DNA from: Bacteroidota bacterium | GTDB lineage: Bacteria > Bacteroidota > Bacteroidia > AKYH767-A > OLB10 | DNA length: 64,000 bases | Direction of reading: 5' to 3' | NCBI GenBank assembly: GCA_019136655.1 | Contig: JAGVTU010000006.1 | Location: 1-64,000, forward strand | Shown here: piece by piece, positions 7,323 to 15,880 of the stretch | Numbering within the stretch: position 1 is the stretch's first letter | Layout of the letters: each line of letters begins with the position of its first letter | Notes under the pieces: model-generated | What the model was told of the DNA's origin: nothing | What the model saw: only the letters and a program-made list of their open reading frames with translations | Database searches by the model: none | Translations under genes and position numbers: made by a program

Positions 7323-9944
7323 TTGAAGACAAAAGAAAAAAATAAAGCCGAAACTCCGCTCATGCAGCAGTATAATGCCATTAAGGCGAAATATCCTGAT
7401 GCGTTGTTGCTGTTTCGTGTGGGTGATTTTTATGAAACATTTCAGGAAGATGCCATTAAAACATCTAAAATACTCGGCATTGTACTTACCAAGCGCTCCA
7501 ATGGTGCTGCCTCTGAAATGGAGCTTGCAGGTTTTCCTTATCATGCATTAGACACCTATCTTCCAAAATTAGTTCGTGCCGGACAGCGTGTTGCCATCTG
7601 CGATCAGCTGGAGGATCCAAAGTCAACAAAAACAATTGTAAAACGTGGCGTTACAGAATTAGTAACACCAGGCGTAACTTACAATGATAAAATACTCGAT
7701 TATGGCAGCAATAATTTTTTGGCAGTAGTTCACCTTACCGAAAAAATTTCGGGAGTAGCATTTGCTGACGTTTCCACAGGAGCATTTTTTGTAGCACGAG
7801 GCAATGATGATTATATAGAGAAGTTGTTGCAGAATTTCAAACCGAGTGAGGTGATTGTGCAAAAGCAACATCTCAAATCATTTGAACAGCGTTTCGGTGA
7901 AGGTTATTATACCTACACACTTGACGAGTGGGTGTTTCAGCAAGCATACACTGAAGAGGTTTTGCTTCGGCATTTTCAGACTACTTCGCTCAAAGGATAT
8001 GGCATTCAGGAAATGGATGAAATGGTGATAGCTGCAGGTGCTGCCATACACTATCTGGGGCAAATGCAACAACAGTCACTGGCACATATTACCGGCATAT
8101 CACGTGTGGACGAAGACCAGTATGTGTGGCTTGATAAATTTACCATCCGCAACCTGGAATTGATTTCGTCACCCCATGAAAATGCACGTACACTCATAGA
8201 TGTTCTTGATTTTACTGTGACACCAATGGGCTCGAGATTGCTTAAACGCTGGCTATTGCTTCCATTGAAAGATCTTAATACCATTGAAGAACGGCAACAT
8301 GCTGTAGCAGCATTTACTTCAGATGATGTGCTGATGCAAAATACTGCCAACATTTTGAAACAGGCAGGTGATGTGGAGCGTATGCTTTCTAAAATAGCGC
8401 TTCGGAAAATTTCTCCGCGTGAGCTGGTACAACTCAAGCGCTCGCTGGAACAGATTTCTCCGCTGAAAGATTTATTTTCAAAATCTGAAAACAGAACCTT
8501 CGCTGTATTTGCTGAACAACTCAACCCTTGCAATTTATTATTGCAGAAAATTCAGGAAGCATTAACTGATGATGCACCTGCACTTGCTTCCAAAGGTGGA
8601 TTTATAGCTAAAGGTTATCATGCTGCATTGGATGAACTGCGAGAAATTGCTTATTCAGGAAAAGATTATCTGCTGAAACTGCAACAACGCGAATCGGAAC
8701 AAACAGGAATTACTTCTCTGAAAATTGCATTCAACAATGTGTTTGGTTATTATATTGAAGTGACCAATGCGCATAAACATAAAGTACCTGAAACGTGGAT
8801 ACGCAAGCAAACACTTGTAAATGCTGAACGATATATTACACCTGAACTGAAAGAATATGAGGAAAAAATACTTGGAGCTGAAGAAAAAATTCTTGCTCTC
8901 GAAACAGAGCTTTATAATGAACTGATCAGCTTTGCACAAAATTACATTCAACCACTGCAGGTGAATGCATCCGTTCTGGCGCAGGTTGATTGTTTGCTGT
9001 CGTTTGCAAGAGCTGCTATTCAGAATAACTACACACGACCGGTGGTGAATGACAGTCTTGTCATCAATATTCAGGAAGGGCGTCATCCTGTTCTTGAAAA
9101 AGAAATGCCGCTTGGAGAAGAATATATTTCAAACAATTTATATCTGGATCCTGCTTCGCAGCAGATTATCATGATTACCGGACCTAATATGTCGGGTAAG
9201 TCGGCATTGCTCAGGCAAACTGCACTGATAGTGTTGTTGGCGCAGTGCGGAAGTTTTGTTCCTGCAAAAAGTGCTGAAATAGGTTGGGTAGATAAAGTGT
9301 TTACACGTGTTGGTGCAAGCGACAACATTTCATCAGGTGAATCAACCTTTATGGTTGAAATGAATGAAACAGCAAGCATTCTCAATAATGTAACCGGCCG
9401 CAGTCTGGTATTGCTTGACGAAATAGGGCGCGGCACAAGCACGTATGATGGTATTTCCATTGCATGGTCTATAGCCGATTATCTGCACGAATTTCCAACT
9501 GCAAGGGCTAAAACATTATTTGCCACACACTATCATGAACTGAATGAAATGACCAATAGCTATGCGCGTATAAAAAACTTCAATGTGGCAATCAAAGAAT
9601 CGGGGAATAAAATTTTGTTTCTGCGAAAACTGGTGGCAGGCGGCAGTGAGCACAGTTTTGGAATTCACGTAGCAAGGATGGCGGGAATGCCTCCAAAAGT
9701 CATTACCAAGGCTCAGCAGATGCTGGCATTGCTCGAAAAAGCTCATGGTAAAGAAATGCTTAAAAAAGCTGAACATAATGCCGCCAAAGAAGCCATGCAA
9801 CTTAGTTTTTTTCAGCTGGATGACCCATTGCTGCAACAAATAAGGGATGAAATAATGAATACGGATATTAATTCGCTGACACCCGTAGAGGCCCTGTTCA
9901 AGCTGAATGAAATCAAGAATCTGCTGACAAAAAATAACAAGTAA
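7323..9944 (+). CDS. mutS: DNA mismatch repair protein MutS
   Basis: Recognises mismatches and small loops and recruits MutL. At 873 residues it is of full MutS1 length. The mismatch-binding Phe-x-Glu segment is in FRVGDFYETF near residue 40, and lever/clamp domains follow. The ATPase has Walker A GPNMSGKS at 620-627, then SSGESTFMVEM, the Walker B/signature DEIGRGTSTYDG and the TH-Y loop ATHYHEL. The start is probably TTG 7323 (MKTKEKNKAETPL), giving the usual short tail before QQYNAIKAKYPDALLLFR; ATG 7362 is the alternative. It is divergent from trmH-like with only 9 bases between start codons. Confidence 0.96.
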   Translation: MKTKEKNKAETPLMQQYNAIKAKYPDALLLFRVGDFYETFQEDAIKTSKILGIVLTKRSNGAASEMELAGFPYHALDTYLPKLVRAGQRVAICDQLEDPKSTKTIVKRGVTELVTPGVTYNDKILDYGSNNFLAVVHLTEKISGVAFADVSTGAFFVARGNDDYIEKLLQNFKPSEVIVQKQHLKSFEQRFGEGYYTYTLDEWVFQQAYTEEVLLRHFQTTSLKGYGIQEMDEMVIAAGAAIHYLGQMQQQSLAHITGISRVDEDQYVWLDKFTIRNLELISSPHENARTLIDVLDFTVTPMGSRLLKRWLLLPLKDLNTIEERQHAVAAFTSDDVLMQNTANILKQAGDVERMLSKIALRKISPRELVQLKRSLEQISPLKDLFSKSENRTFAVFAEQLNPCNLLLQKIQEALTDDAPALASKGGFIAKGYHAALDELREIAYSGKDYLLKLQQRESEQTGITSLKIAFNNVFGYYIEVTNAHKHKVPETWIRKQTLVNAERYITPELKEYEEKILGAEEKILALETELYNELISFAQNYIQPLQVNASVLAQVDCLLSFARAAIQNNYTRPVVNDSLVINIQEGRHPVLEKEMPLGEEYISNNLYLDPASQQIIMITGPNMSGKSALLRQTALIVLLAQCGSFVPAKSAEIGWVDKVFTRVGASDNISSGESTFMVEMNETASILNNVTGRSLVLLDEIGRGTSTYDGISIAWSIADYLHEFPTARAKTLFATHYHELNEMTNSYARIKNFNVAIKESGNKILFLRKLVAGGSEHSFGIHVARMAGMPPKVITKAQQMLALLEKAHGKEMLKKAEHNAAKEAMQLSFFQLDDPLLQQIRDEIMNTDINSLTPVEALFKLNEIKNLLTKNNK

Positions 9945-9948
9945 AAAA

Positions 9949-9978
9949 TTTGCAGATGCACTATTTTTTATACTTTTG
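9949..9978 (+). promoter_or_regulatory. promoter of the tRNA-Gly/tRNA-Leu unit
   Basis: TTTG (9949-9952), an 18-base spacer and TACTTTTG (9971-9978) give a full-consensus Bacteroidota promoter about 40 bases before the tRNA-Gly gene. Confidence 0.8.
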
Positions 9979-10017
9979 CAATCCCTTCAAACGAGAAGGG
10001 AAATTGGCAAAAAATAA

Positions 10018-10090
10018 GCGGAAGTAGCTCAGTTGGTAGAGCGCGACCTTGCCAAGGTCGAGGTCGCGGGTTCGAACCCCGTCTTCCGCT
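10018..10090 (+). tRNA. tRNA-Gly (anticodon GCC)
   Basis: Full cloverleaf: acceptor GCGGAAG pairs with CTTCCGC (10083-10089), discriminator T, D-arm AGCTCAGTTGGTAGAGC, anticodon stem CGACC/GGTCG around TTGCCAA, and T-arm GCGGGTTCGAACCCCGT. The 3' CCA is not encoded. Confidence 0.97.
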
Positions 10091-10189
10091 CTGAGTAAAA
10101 GTTACCGGTGTAGAAGGCTTCTGGTTAGCAATATAAACCGGCAGCTACTGAAAAGCGGTAACTTTTTTTTTGAAGTTCATTGACAGCAT

Positions 10190-10276
10190 ATCCGGATGGT
10201 GGAACTGGTAGACACGCAGGACTTAAAATCCTGTGGACCTTATACGTCCGTGCGGGTTCGATTCCCGCTCCGGGTA
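10190..10276 (+). tRNA. tRNA-Leu (anticodon TAA)
   Basis: An 87-base type II tRNA. The acceptor ATCCGGA pairs with TCCGGGT (10269-10275, one T-G wobble) and the discriminator is A. The anticodon stem AGGA/TCCT encloses CTTAAAA. A variable arm (GTGGACC..ACGTCCGTG) is present, and the T-arm is GCGGG-TTCGATT-CCCGC. No CCA is encoded. About 100 bases after tRNA-Gly, without an obvious promoter of its own, so probably co-transcribed. Its last 20 bases are repeated five more times downstream. Confidence 0.97.
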
Positions 10277-11323
10277 CTTTTTTTAACGTCAACTTTTTTG
10301 CAGTGACAAGAAAAGCATGAATTGTTTCGTGCATGGTCTCGAGGTAAGCTCGCGATGAATTACTTCCTGCGTGGTCACGAGGCAAGCTCGCGATGAATTA
10401 CTTCCTGCGTGGTCACGAGGCAAGCTCGCGATGAATTGCTTTGCAAATGATCAGCGAGGCAAGCTCGCGATGAATTGCTACGCAATTCATTCGATTCCCG
10501 CTCCGGGTACTTTTTTTAACGTCAACTTTTTTTGCAGTGACAAGAAAAGCATGAATTGTTTCGTGCATGGTCTCGAGGTAAGCTCGCGATGAATTACTTC
10601 CTGCGTGGTCACGAGGCAAGCTCGCGATGAATTGCTTTGCAATTCATTCGATTCCCGCTCCGGGTACTTTTTTTAATGTCAATTTTTTTTCAGAGACAAG
10701 AAAAACTTGAATTGTTTCGTGCGTGGTCTCGAGGCATGCTCGCGATGAATTGCTTTGCAATTCATTCGATTCCCGCTCCGGGTACTTTTTTAACGTCAAC
10801 TTTTTTGCAGTGACAAGAAAAGCATGAATTGTTTCGTGCGTGGTCTCGAGGTAAGCTCGCGATGAATTGCTGCGCAAATGATCAGCGAGGCAAGCTCGCG
10901 ATGAATTGCTGCGCAAATGATCAGCGAGGCAAGCTCGCGATGAATTGCTGCGCAATTCATTCGATTCCCGCTCCGGGTACTTTTTTTAACGTCAACTTTT
11001 TTTGCAGTGACAAGAAAAGCATGAATTGTTTCGTGCGTGGTCTCGAGGTAAGCTCGCGATGAATTACTTCGTAAATGATCAGCGAGGCAAGCTCGCGATG
11101 AATTACTGCGCAAATGATCAGCGAGGCAAGCTCGCGATGAATTGCTGCGCAAATGATCAGCGAGGCAAGCTCGCGATGAATTACTTCGTAATTCATTCGA
11201 TTCCCGCTCCGGGTACTTTTTTTGACGTCAACTTTTTTTGCAGTGACAAGAAAAGCATGAATTGTTTCGTGCGTGGTCTCGAGGCAAGCTCGCGATGAAT
11301 TGCTGCGCAAATGATCAGCGAGG
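10257..11323 (+). repeat. nested tandem repeat array, each super-unit beginning with the 3' end of tRNA-Leu
   Basis: The 21 bases at 10257-10277 (last 20 of the tRNA-Leu gene plus C) recur exactly at 10490, 10647, 10765, 10960 and 11196. The super-units are 233, 157, 118, 195 and 236 bases, plus a last one truncated at about 11323. The sizes fit a 118-base core plus 3, 1, 0, 2 and 3 copies of an inner 38-39-base repeat. The inner repeat contains the hairpin GCGAG-GCAAG-CTCGC and GATGAATT. After each tRNA fragment comes a T-run, then GTGACAAGAAAAGCATGAAT. No spacer-like unique sequence is present. Open frames here are repeat artefacts on both strands, so the stretch holds no credible protein gene. 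Confidence 0.93.
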
Positions 11324-11350
11324 TCTTATCAATAAATCTATTTTAATTTA

Positions 11351-12580
11351 TCAATAGACTGTTCTCACTTTAATGGTCTCATTGCACTTTTTCAGGTCTG
11401 TTAAAATGGATGCTGATGTTTTTTTGTCAATATCTGTAGCCACATATCCAATGTCTGTATTGGTTTGCAAATACTGACCTAAAATATTCGCTTTGTTTTT
11501 ATTCATTATACTATTCACCTGTGACATCACACCAGGTATATTTTTATGTATATGCAAAATGCGATGAGCATTGTGCTGCACAGGCAAATTAAGCTGTGGA
11601 ACCGATACACTTCCCATACTGTTTCCTGTTTCTAAGTAGTGAATGAGTTTGCCCGCAACATCCAAACCAATATTTTCCTGTGCCTCCATGGTTGAGCCAC
11701 CAATGTGTGGCGTTAGCAAAACATTATCGAGATGTTGCAATGGCGAATAAAAAGTATCACCTGCACCTTCAGGTTCTGAAGGGAAAACATCTGCAGCCAA
11801 ACCACCCAGATGTTTATTGCTGATTGCTTTGGCAACTGCATTTACATCCATCACTTCGCCCCTGCTAAGGTTAATCAGCACACTGCCTTGTTTCATCTTT
11901 TTTAAGAATGATTCATTCACCATGTTGCGAGTTGATTCGCCTCCGGGGACATGCAACGTTACAATATCAGAGCGAGACAACAATTCATTCATTTGTTTGC
12001 ATGCATGTGCATTGCCCAGACTCAACTTTGGTTCGGTATCATAAAAAATAACATTCATTCCCAGTGACTCTGCCAAAACTGACACCTGACTTCCAATGTG
12101 ACCGTAACCAATTATTCCCAGCGTTTTTCCTCTTACTTCAAAACATCCTTTGCTGTCTTTGAGCCAGCGACCTTCGTGAGTTGCTTTATTCTTTTCGGGA
12201 ATCCTTCGCATGAGCATAATGCAGGATGCAATTACAAGCTCAGCAACTGAACGTGTATTACTGAACGGAGAATTAAAAACAGCTACTCCCCTGCTCATGG
12301 CATGCGGCAGGTTTACCTGATTTACTCCAATACAAAAACATCCTGCTGCAAGAAGTTTTTCAGCCTGACTAAATACTGCAGGAGTAAGTTTTGTTTTAGA
12401 ACGAATTCCCAACACATGAACCTGTTTTATTTTTTTGCGCAACTCTTCTTCCGAAAGTGCTTTGCTGATAAGTTCTATCTGATGATAGCCATGCTCTTTG
12501 AACAGACTTACAGCTGCAGGGTGTATGCCTTCAAGCAACAGTATTTTAATTCTCTCTCTGGGGTAACTTGTTTTTGCCAT
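11351..12580 (-). CDS. serA: D-3-phosphoglycerate dehydrogenase, E. coli SerA type
   Basis: Oxidises 3-phosphoglycerate to 3-phosphohydroxypyruvate, the first step of serine synthesis. The 409 residues match the E. coli-like class: substrate domain with GCFCIGVNQVNL and FNSPFSNTRSVAELVI, NAD-binding GKTLGIIGYGHIGSQV, active-site Arg in LINLSRGEV and His in LTPHIGGST, and a C-terminal ACT domain (HIHKNIPGVMSQVN) for serine feedback. It is the last gene of an apparent recQ-mpg-mtgA-serA operon, 35 bases after mtgA. Confidence 0.95.
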   Translation of the reverse strand: MAKTSYPRERIKILLLEGIHPAAVSLFKEHGYHQIELISKALSEEELRKKIKQVHVLGIRSKTKLTPAVFSQAEKLLAAGCFCIGVNQVNLPHAMSRGVAVFNSPFSNTRSVAELVIASCIMLMRRIPEKNKATHEGRWLKDSKGCFEVRGKTLGIIGYGHIGSQVSVLAESLGMNVIFYDTEPKLSLGNAHACKQMNELLSRSDIVTLHVPGGESTRNMVNESFLKKMKQGSVLINLSRGEVMDVNAVAKAISNKHLGGLAADVFPSEPEGAGDTFYSPLQHLDNVLLTPHIGGSTMEAQENIGLDVAGKLIHYLETGNSMGSVSVPQLNLPVQHNAHRILHIHKNIPGVMSQVNSIMNKNKANILGQYLQTNTDIGYVATDIDKKTSASILTDLKKCNETIKVRTVY

Positions 12581-12615
12581 TACGGTTTATTAAAAAAGTG
12601 TTCAATCAATTAAAA

Positions 12616-13317
12616 TTATTTTTCTTCCAGCCCTTCTGAATAACGCATATATCTTTTTATCCATTCAGTTCTCCGCACAACCCTTGCATTGGGTTTAACA
12701 GGCGACCATTTGAGTGGCAACGGAAGTATTGCAGCCAACGAAGCAGCCTGTTGCATACTTAGTTTTGACGCAGGTTTGTTGAAGTAATATTGCGAAGCAG
12801 CTTCAGCGCCATAAATTCCATTCCCAAGTTCAATCACATTCAGATAAACTTCCATGATGCGTTGTTTGCTCCAGAATATTTCTATCAGAAAAGTAAAATA
12901 TACTTCAAACCCTTTGCGCAACCAGGTACGCGAAGGAAACAAAAAAACATTTTTGGCAGTTTGCTGTGAGATGGTGCTTGCTCCCCTTTTCCTGTTCTTA
13001 TGTTTTTCATTGTATTGCGCAGCTTTCTGAATGGCTTCCATGTCGAGACCGAAATGTTCATTGAACCGCTGGTCTTCGCTGGTGATGACTGCCTTTACAA
13101 GCAATGGTGAAATATTACTTATCGGTTCCCAGTCTTTCTTAAACTGAATATCGCGCTCCGGGTCAAACATTTGTTCCACAAAACGAATAGCCATCAGCGG
13201 AGTGAAAAACACAGGAATAAATCGAAATAAAATTACTGAAGCAATGCTTAATATAAAAAACCACTTAATGATTTTGAATAAGATATTTTTTGCCTTTATC
13301 AGAATTGCTCTCATCAT
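12616..13317 (-). CDS. mtgA: monofunctional biosynthetic peptidoglycan transglycosylase
   Basis: Polymerises lipid II into glycan strands at the outer face of the inner membrane. It has 233 residues with one N-terminal membrane segment (about 15-37) and a single GT51 domain. The catalytic Glu lies in ITSEDQRFNEHFG, followed by GASTISQQTAKNVFL, KQRIMEVYLNVIELGNGIYGAEAAS and the LSMQQAASLAAILPLP helix. There is no transpeptidase domain, which is why MtgA rather than PBP1 is called. The start (MMRAILIK) overlaps the end of the glycosylase gene by 4 bases. Confidence 0.94.
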   Translation of the reverse strand: MMRAILIKAKNILFKIIKWFFILSIASVILFRFIPVFFTPLMAIRFVEQMFDPERDIQFKKDWEPISNISPLLVKAVITSEDQRFNEHFGLDMEAIQKAAQYNEKHKNRKRGASTISQQTAKNVFLFPSRTWLRKGFEVYFTFLIEIFWSKQRIMEVYLNVIELGNGIYGAEAASQYYFNKPASKLSMQQAASLAAILPLPLKWSPVKPNARVVRRTEWIKRYMRYSEGLEEK

Positions 13318-13898
13318 TTTTCATTTTTTTGACTGAACACAAAACGATAAGGCAGCAATGCATCTTCACCTGCATAGTCCACACCTATTCTGGGAGTAAT
13401 GATCAAATCTTTTTCTTCAACATTCATTGCATCTTCAATCCAGATGCTATTGCCACAGAGACTAAGCCCGGTATAACTGTAATGAATGCCTAGTACCTTT
13501 GAAACATTTCCCGGTCCTTCCACATACTCTGAAATTTTTCTTCCATCTCTGCGCTGCTGCATCCATTTTATTCCATCCACAGGTTTAACACTTCTTATCA
13601 AAACTGCATGAGGAATATCCATTTGATTTGTTACCACATTAAATAAAGAGTGAATACCGTAGCAAAGATATACATAAGCAACACCACCAGGCTGATACAT
13701 GACTTCTGTACGATTGGTTCTGCGATTGCCATAAGCATGCGATGCCTTATCCACTACACCGTTATATGCTTCCGTCTCGGTGATAATTCCTGAAGTAATA
13801 TGACCATTGAATTTTGTCACCAATAATTTCCCCAACAATTCACGTGCAATCATTACCACATCCTGCCGCAGATAAAATTCTTTCTTCAGCTTACTCAT
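13314..13898 (-). CDS. 3-methyladenine DNA glycosylase (AAG/MPG family)
   Basis: A 194-residue base-excision repair enzyme that removes alkylated purines. The family signature is clear: ARELLGKLLVTKFNG, the catalytic Glu in IITETEAYNG, DKASHAYGNRRTNR, MYQPGGVAYVYLCYGIHSLFNVVT, AVLIRSVKPVDG and GPGNVSKVLGI. I chose ATG 13898 (MSKLKKEFYLRQ), which overlaps the recQ stop (ATGAGTAA) by 8 bases; the frame can be read from 13925 with nine extra residues. It sits with recQ in what looks like a DNA-repair pair within the operon. Confidence 0.93.
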   Translation of the reverse strand: MSKLKKEFYLRQDVVMIARELLGKLLVTKFNGHITSGIITETEAYNGVVDKASHAYGNRRTNRTEVMYQPGGVAYVYLCYGIHSLFNVVTNQMDIPHAVLIRSVKPVDGIKWMQQRRDGRKISEYVEGPGNVSKVLGIHYSYTGLSLCGNSIWIEDAMNVEEKDLIITPRIGVDYAGEDALLPYRFVFSQKNEK

Positions 13899-15807
13899 TC
13901 CAAACAAGGAATTGTTTTTCGTCAAATACTATTACTTCTGTATCCATCAGCCATTGCAGCGCATGCAGGTAATTATTTTGCTGCGAAGCAGGAAACTTAC
14001 TGTTGATATCGGAGTAAGTAACTTTTCCTGCATTTACCCACTCCTTGATAATCTGTCTGATTCGTTCAAATTCCAGATCATTTAACTCCAGCTTATTTCT
14101 GTTGCGGCAATAGTCGCAATTGCCACATCGTGTAGTAACTTTTTCACCAAAATAATCAAGCAACATCATACTGCGGCAGGCTGCATTGTTCTCTGCATAG
14201 TTCAGCATAGCCGATACCCGTTCTTTAAATCTTTTTTTTCTGAATTCGAGAAGTTTTAAATCAGGCAGCACATCTTCGGCACGCAGACGCGGAATCAGAA
14301 ACGTCAGTTGCGGTTTGTCGGTTTGAGGCTGATAGTCGAGAATACCGCATTTACTGAAGTAAGACAATTGTTTCTGTACAAAAGTTACATCCACATTCAA
14401 CCGTTTTGCCAAATCACTCTCACTAATTTTTACATACTGATCAAAAGTGCCACCATAGGAACGCAAAATCATTTTTATCATTTTATCGGCACCGGGGTTC
14501 TGCACCTGAAAATTGTACAACTCTGTGTTGTCAATCAGAAATTTTAAACGTGCAGGAATAAACACTGCCTCCGACAGTGAAATATACTCAGCTTCGGCAA
14601 GAATACGCAATGCATGATGCGTAAGCAAAGGATTAAGATTGAAGTTGGAAGCAAATGCAGCAATATCAAAATCAAAACTTATACCCTTCCCGCTGCTTAA
14701 AGCTACCTTGCAGAAATTGCCAAGTGCATTATAAACCGTGCGTATATATTTTATGTCAGGAAAAGTGTGTTCAAAAATCTGTTCCAGATCAAGTCTGTCT
14801 GCTGTCTGATAAAGTAAAACGGCATAAGCAGCTTTCTCATCACGTCCTGCACGTCCTGCTTCCTGATAGTAAGCTTCAGGGCTTTCAGGCAAATCGAGAT
14901 GTATCACAGTGCGCACATCAGGCTTGTCAATACCCATCCCAAAAGCATTGGTTGCCACCATCACCTGCGTTTTGTTTTGCATCCACTCCATCTGACGTTT
15001 TGTTCTCTCACTCTGCTCAAGTCCGGCATGATAATAATTTGCTTTGATTCCATTCGCCAGCAGATAATCAGAAACATCCCTGGTACGTCTGCGACTTCTC
15101 ACATAAACAATAGCACAGCCTCCAACCCCTCTGAGAATATTTACAGCCTTATTCAGTTTATCTGCATTATGATAAACCAGATAACTCAGATTTCCTCTTT
15201 CAAAACTTTTTACAAAAACTTTTCCATTGCTGAAACTTAATTTCTGCATGATATCATCACGTACCTGTGGCGTAGCAGTAGCAGTCAGCGCCATCACAGG
15301 CACTTCAGGAAATTCTTTACGCAAATCAGCAATATGCAAATATGATGGTCTGAAATCATAACCCCATTGCGAAATACAATGTGCTTCGTCAACAGCGATA
15401 AGATTTATTTTCATCTGCCGCAGACGAATCAAAGCAATATCTGTCAGCAACCGTTCTGGTGAGAGGTATAAGAATTTAAAATTTCCGTGAATGCAATTAT
15501 CAAAGGTGACATCAATTTCGGTACGGCTCATTCCGGAAACTACTGCAGCTGCTTTAATATTTTTCTTACGCAGATTTTCCACCTGATCTTTCATCAGCGA
15601 AATCAATGGAGATATTACTACGCAAATGCCGTCACGGTAAAGTGCAGGTACCTGAAAGCAAACCGACTTTCCACCTCCTGTTGGCAACAGCGCAAGGGTA
15701 TCATGCCCCTCAAGTACCGACTGAATAATTTCAGACTGCAGCGGACGAAAGCGAGAATGACCCCAATACTTGAGTAATATTTCCTGTATTTCTGTCTCAA
15801 CCGGCAT
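13891..15807 (-). CDS. recQ: ATP-dependent DNA helicase RecQ
   Basis: A 3'-5' superfamily 2 helicase of 638 residues. Walker A TGGGKS lies near residues 43-48, then the DEAH box DEAHCISQWGYDFRPSYL and the motif VI region YYQEAGRAGRDE. The RecQ-C-terminal zinc-binding region contains CRSMMLLDYFGE and CGNCDYC. After the winged helix the protein ends without a clear HRDC domain; the last about 90 residues instead resemble a short helical RQC-linked tail (VTYSDINSKFPAS). A -7 element directly abuts the start codon. Confidence 0.94.
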   Translation of the reverse strand: MPVETEIQEILLKYWGHSRFRPLQSEIIQSVLEGHDTLALLPTGGGKSVCFQVPALYRDGICVVISPLISLMKDQVENLRKKNIKAAAVVSGMSRTEIDVTFDNCIHGNFKFLYLSPERLLTDIALIRLRQMKINLIAVDEAHCISQWGYDFRPSYLHIADLRKEFPEVPVMALTATATPQVRDDIMQKLSFSNGKVFVKSFERGNLSYLVYHNADKLNKAVNILRGVGGCAIVYVRSRRRTRDVSDYLLANGIKANYYHAGLEQSERTKRQMEWMQNKTQVMVATNAFGMGIDKPDVRTVIHLDLPESPEAYYQEAGRAGRDEKAAYAVLLYQTADRLDLEQIFEHTFPDIKYIRTVYNALGNFCKVALSSGKGISFDFDIAAFASNFNLNPLLTHHALRILAEAEYISLSEAVFIPARLKFLIDNTELYNFQVQNPGADKMIKMILRSYGGTFDQYVKISESDLAKRLNVDVTFVQKQLSYFSKCGILDYQPQTDKPQLTFLIPRLRAEDVLPDLKLLEFRKKRFKERVSAMLNYAENNAACRSMMLLDYFGEKVTTRCGNCDYCRNRNKLELNDLEFERIRQIIKEWVNAGKVTYSDINSKFPASQQNNYLHALQWLMDTEVIVFDEKQFLVWNE

Positions 15808-15811
15808 AATA

Positions 15812-15819
15812 CAAAGATA
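15812..15819 (-). promoter_or_regulatory. -7 promoter element (TATCTTTG) abutting the recQ start
   Basis: On the minus strand TATCTTTG is followed by TATT and then the recQ ATG (15807). The four-base gap equals that of the DUF3822 gene and predicts a leaderless transcript. Confidence 0.65.
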
Positions 15820-15880
15820 ATTAAACGGCTGTTCTGAAACAGTATATCAGATATTGTCCGTCAGCTAAAAATCACTTTAG

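Noticed and set aside
10125-11310. Several overlapping open frames on both strands rich in SNSSRA and KLAMN words
   Set aside because: They translate the nested repeat array and the tRNA-Leu gene; antisense tRNA reads such as GAGIEPART are classic spurious frames. Repetition of peptide words follows DNA repetition.
10257-11323. CRISPR array
   Set aside because: The 38-39-base units are contiguous, with no unique spacers between them, and the larger units begin with tRNA sequence. No cas genes are in the window.
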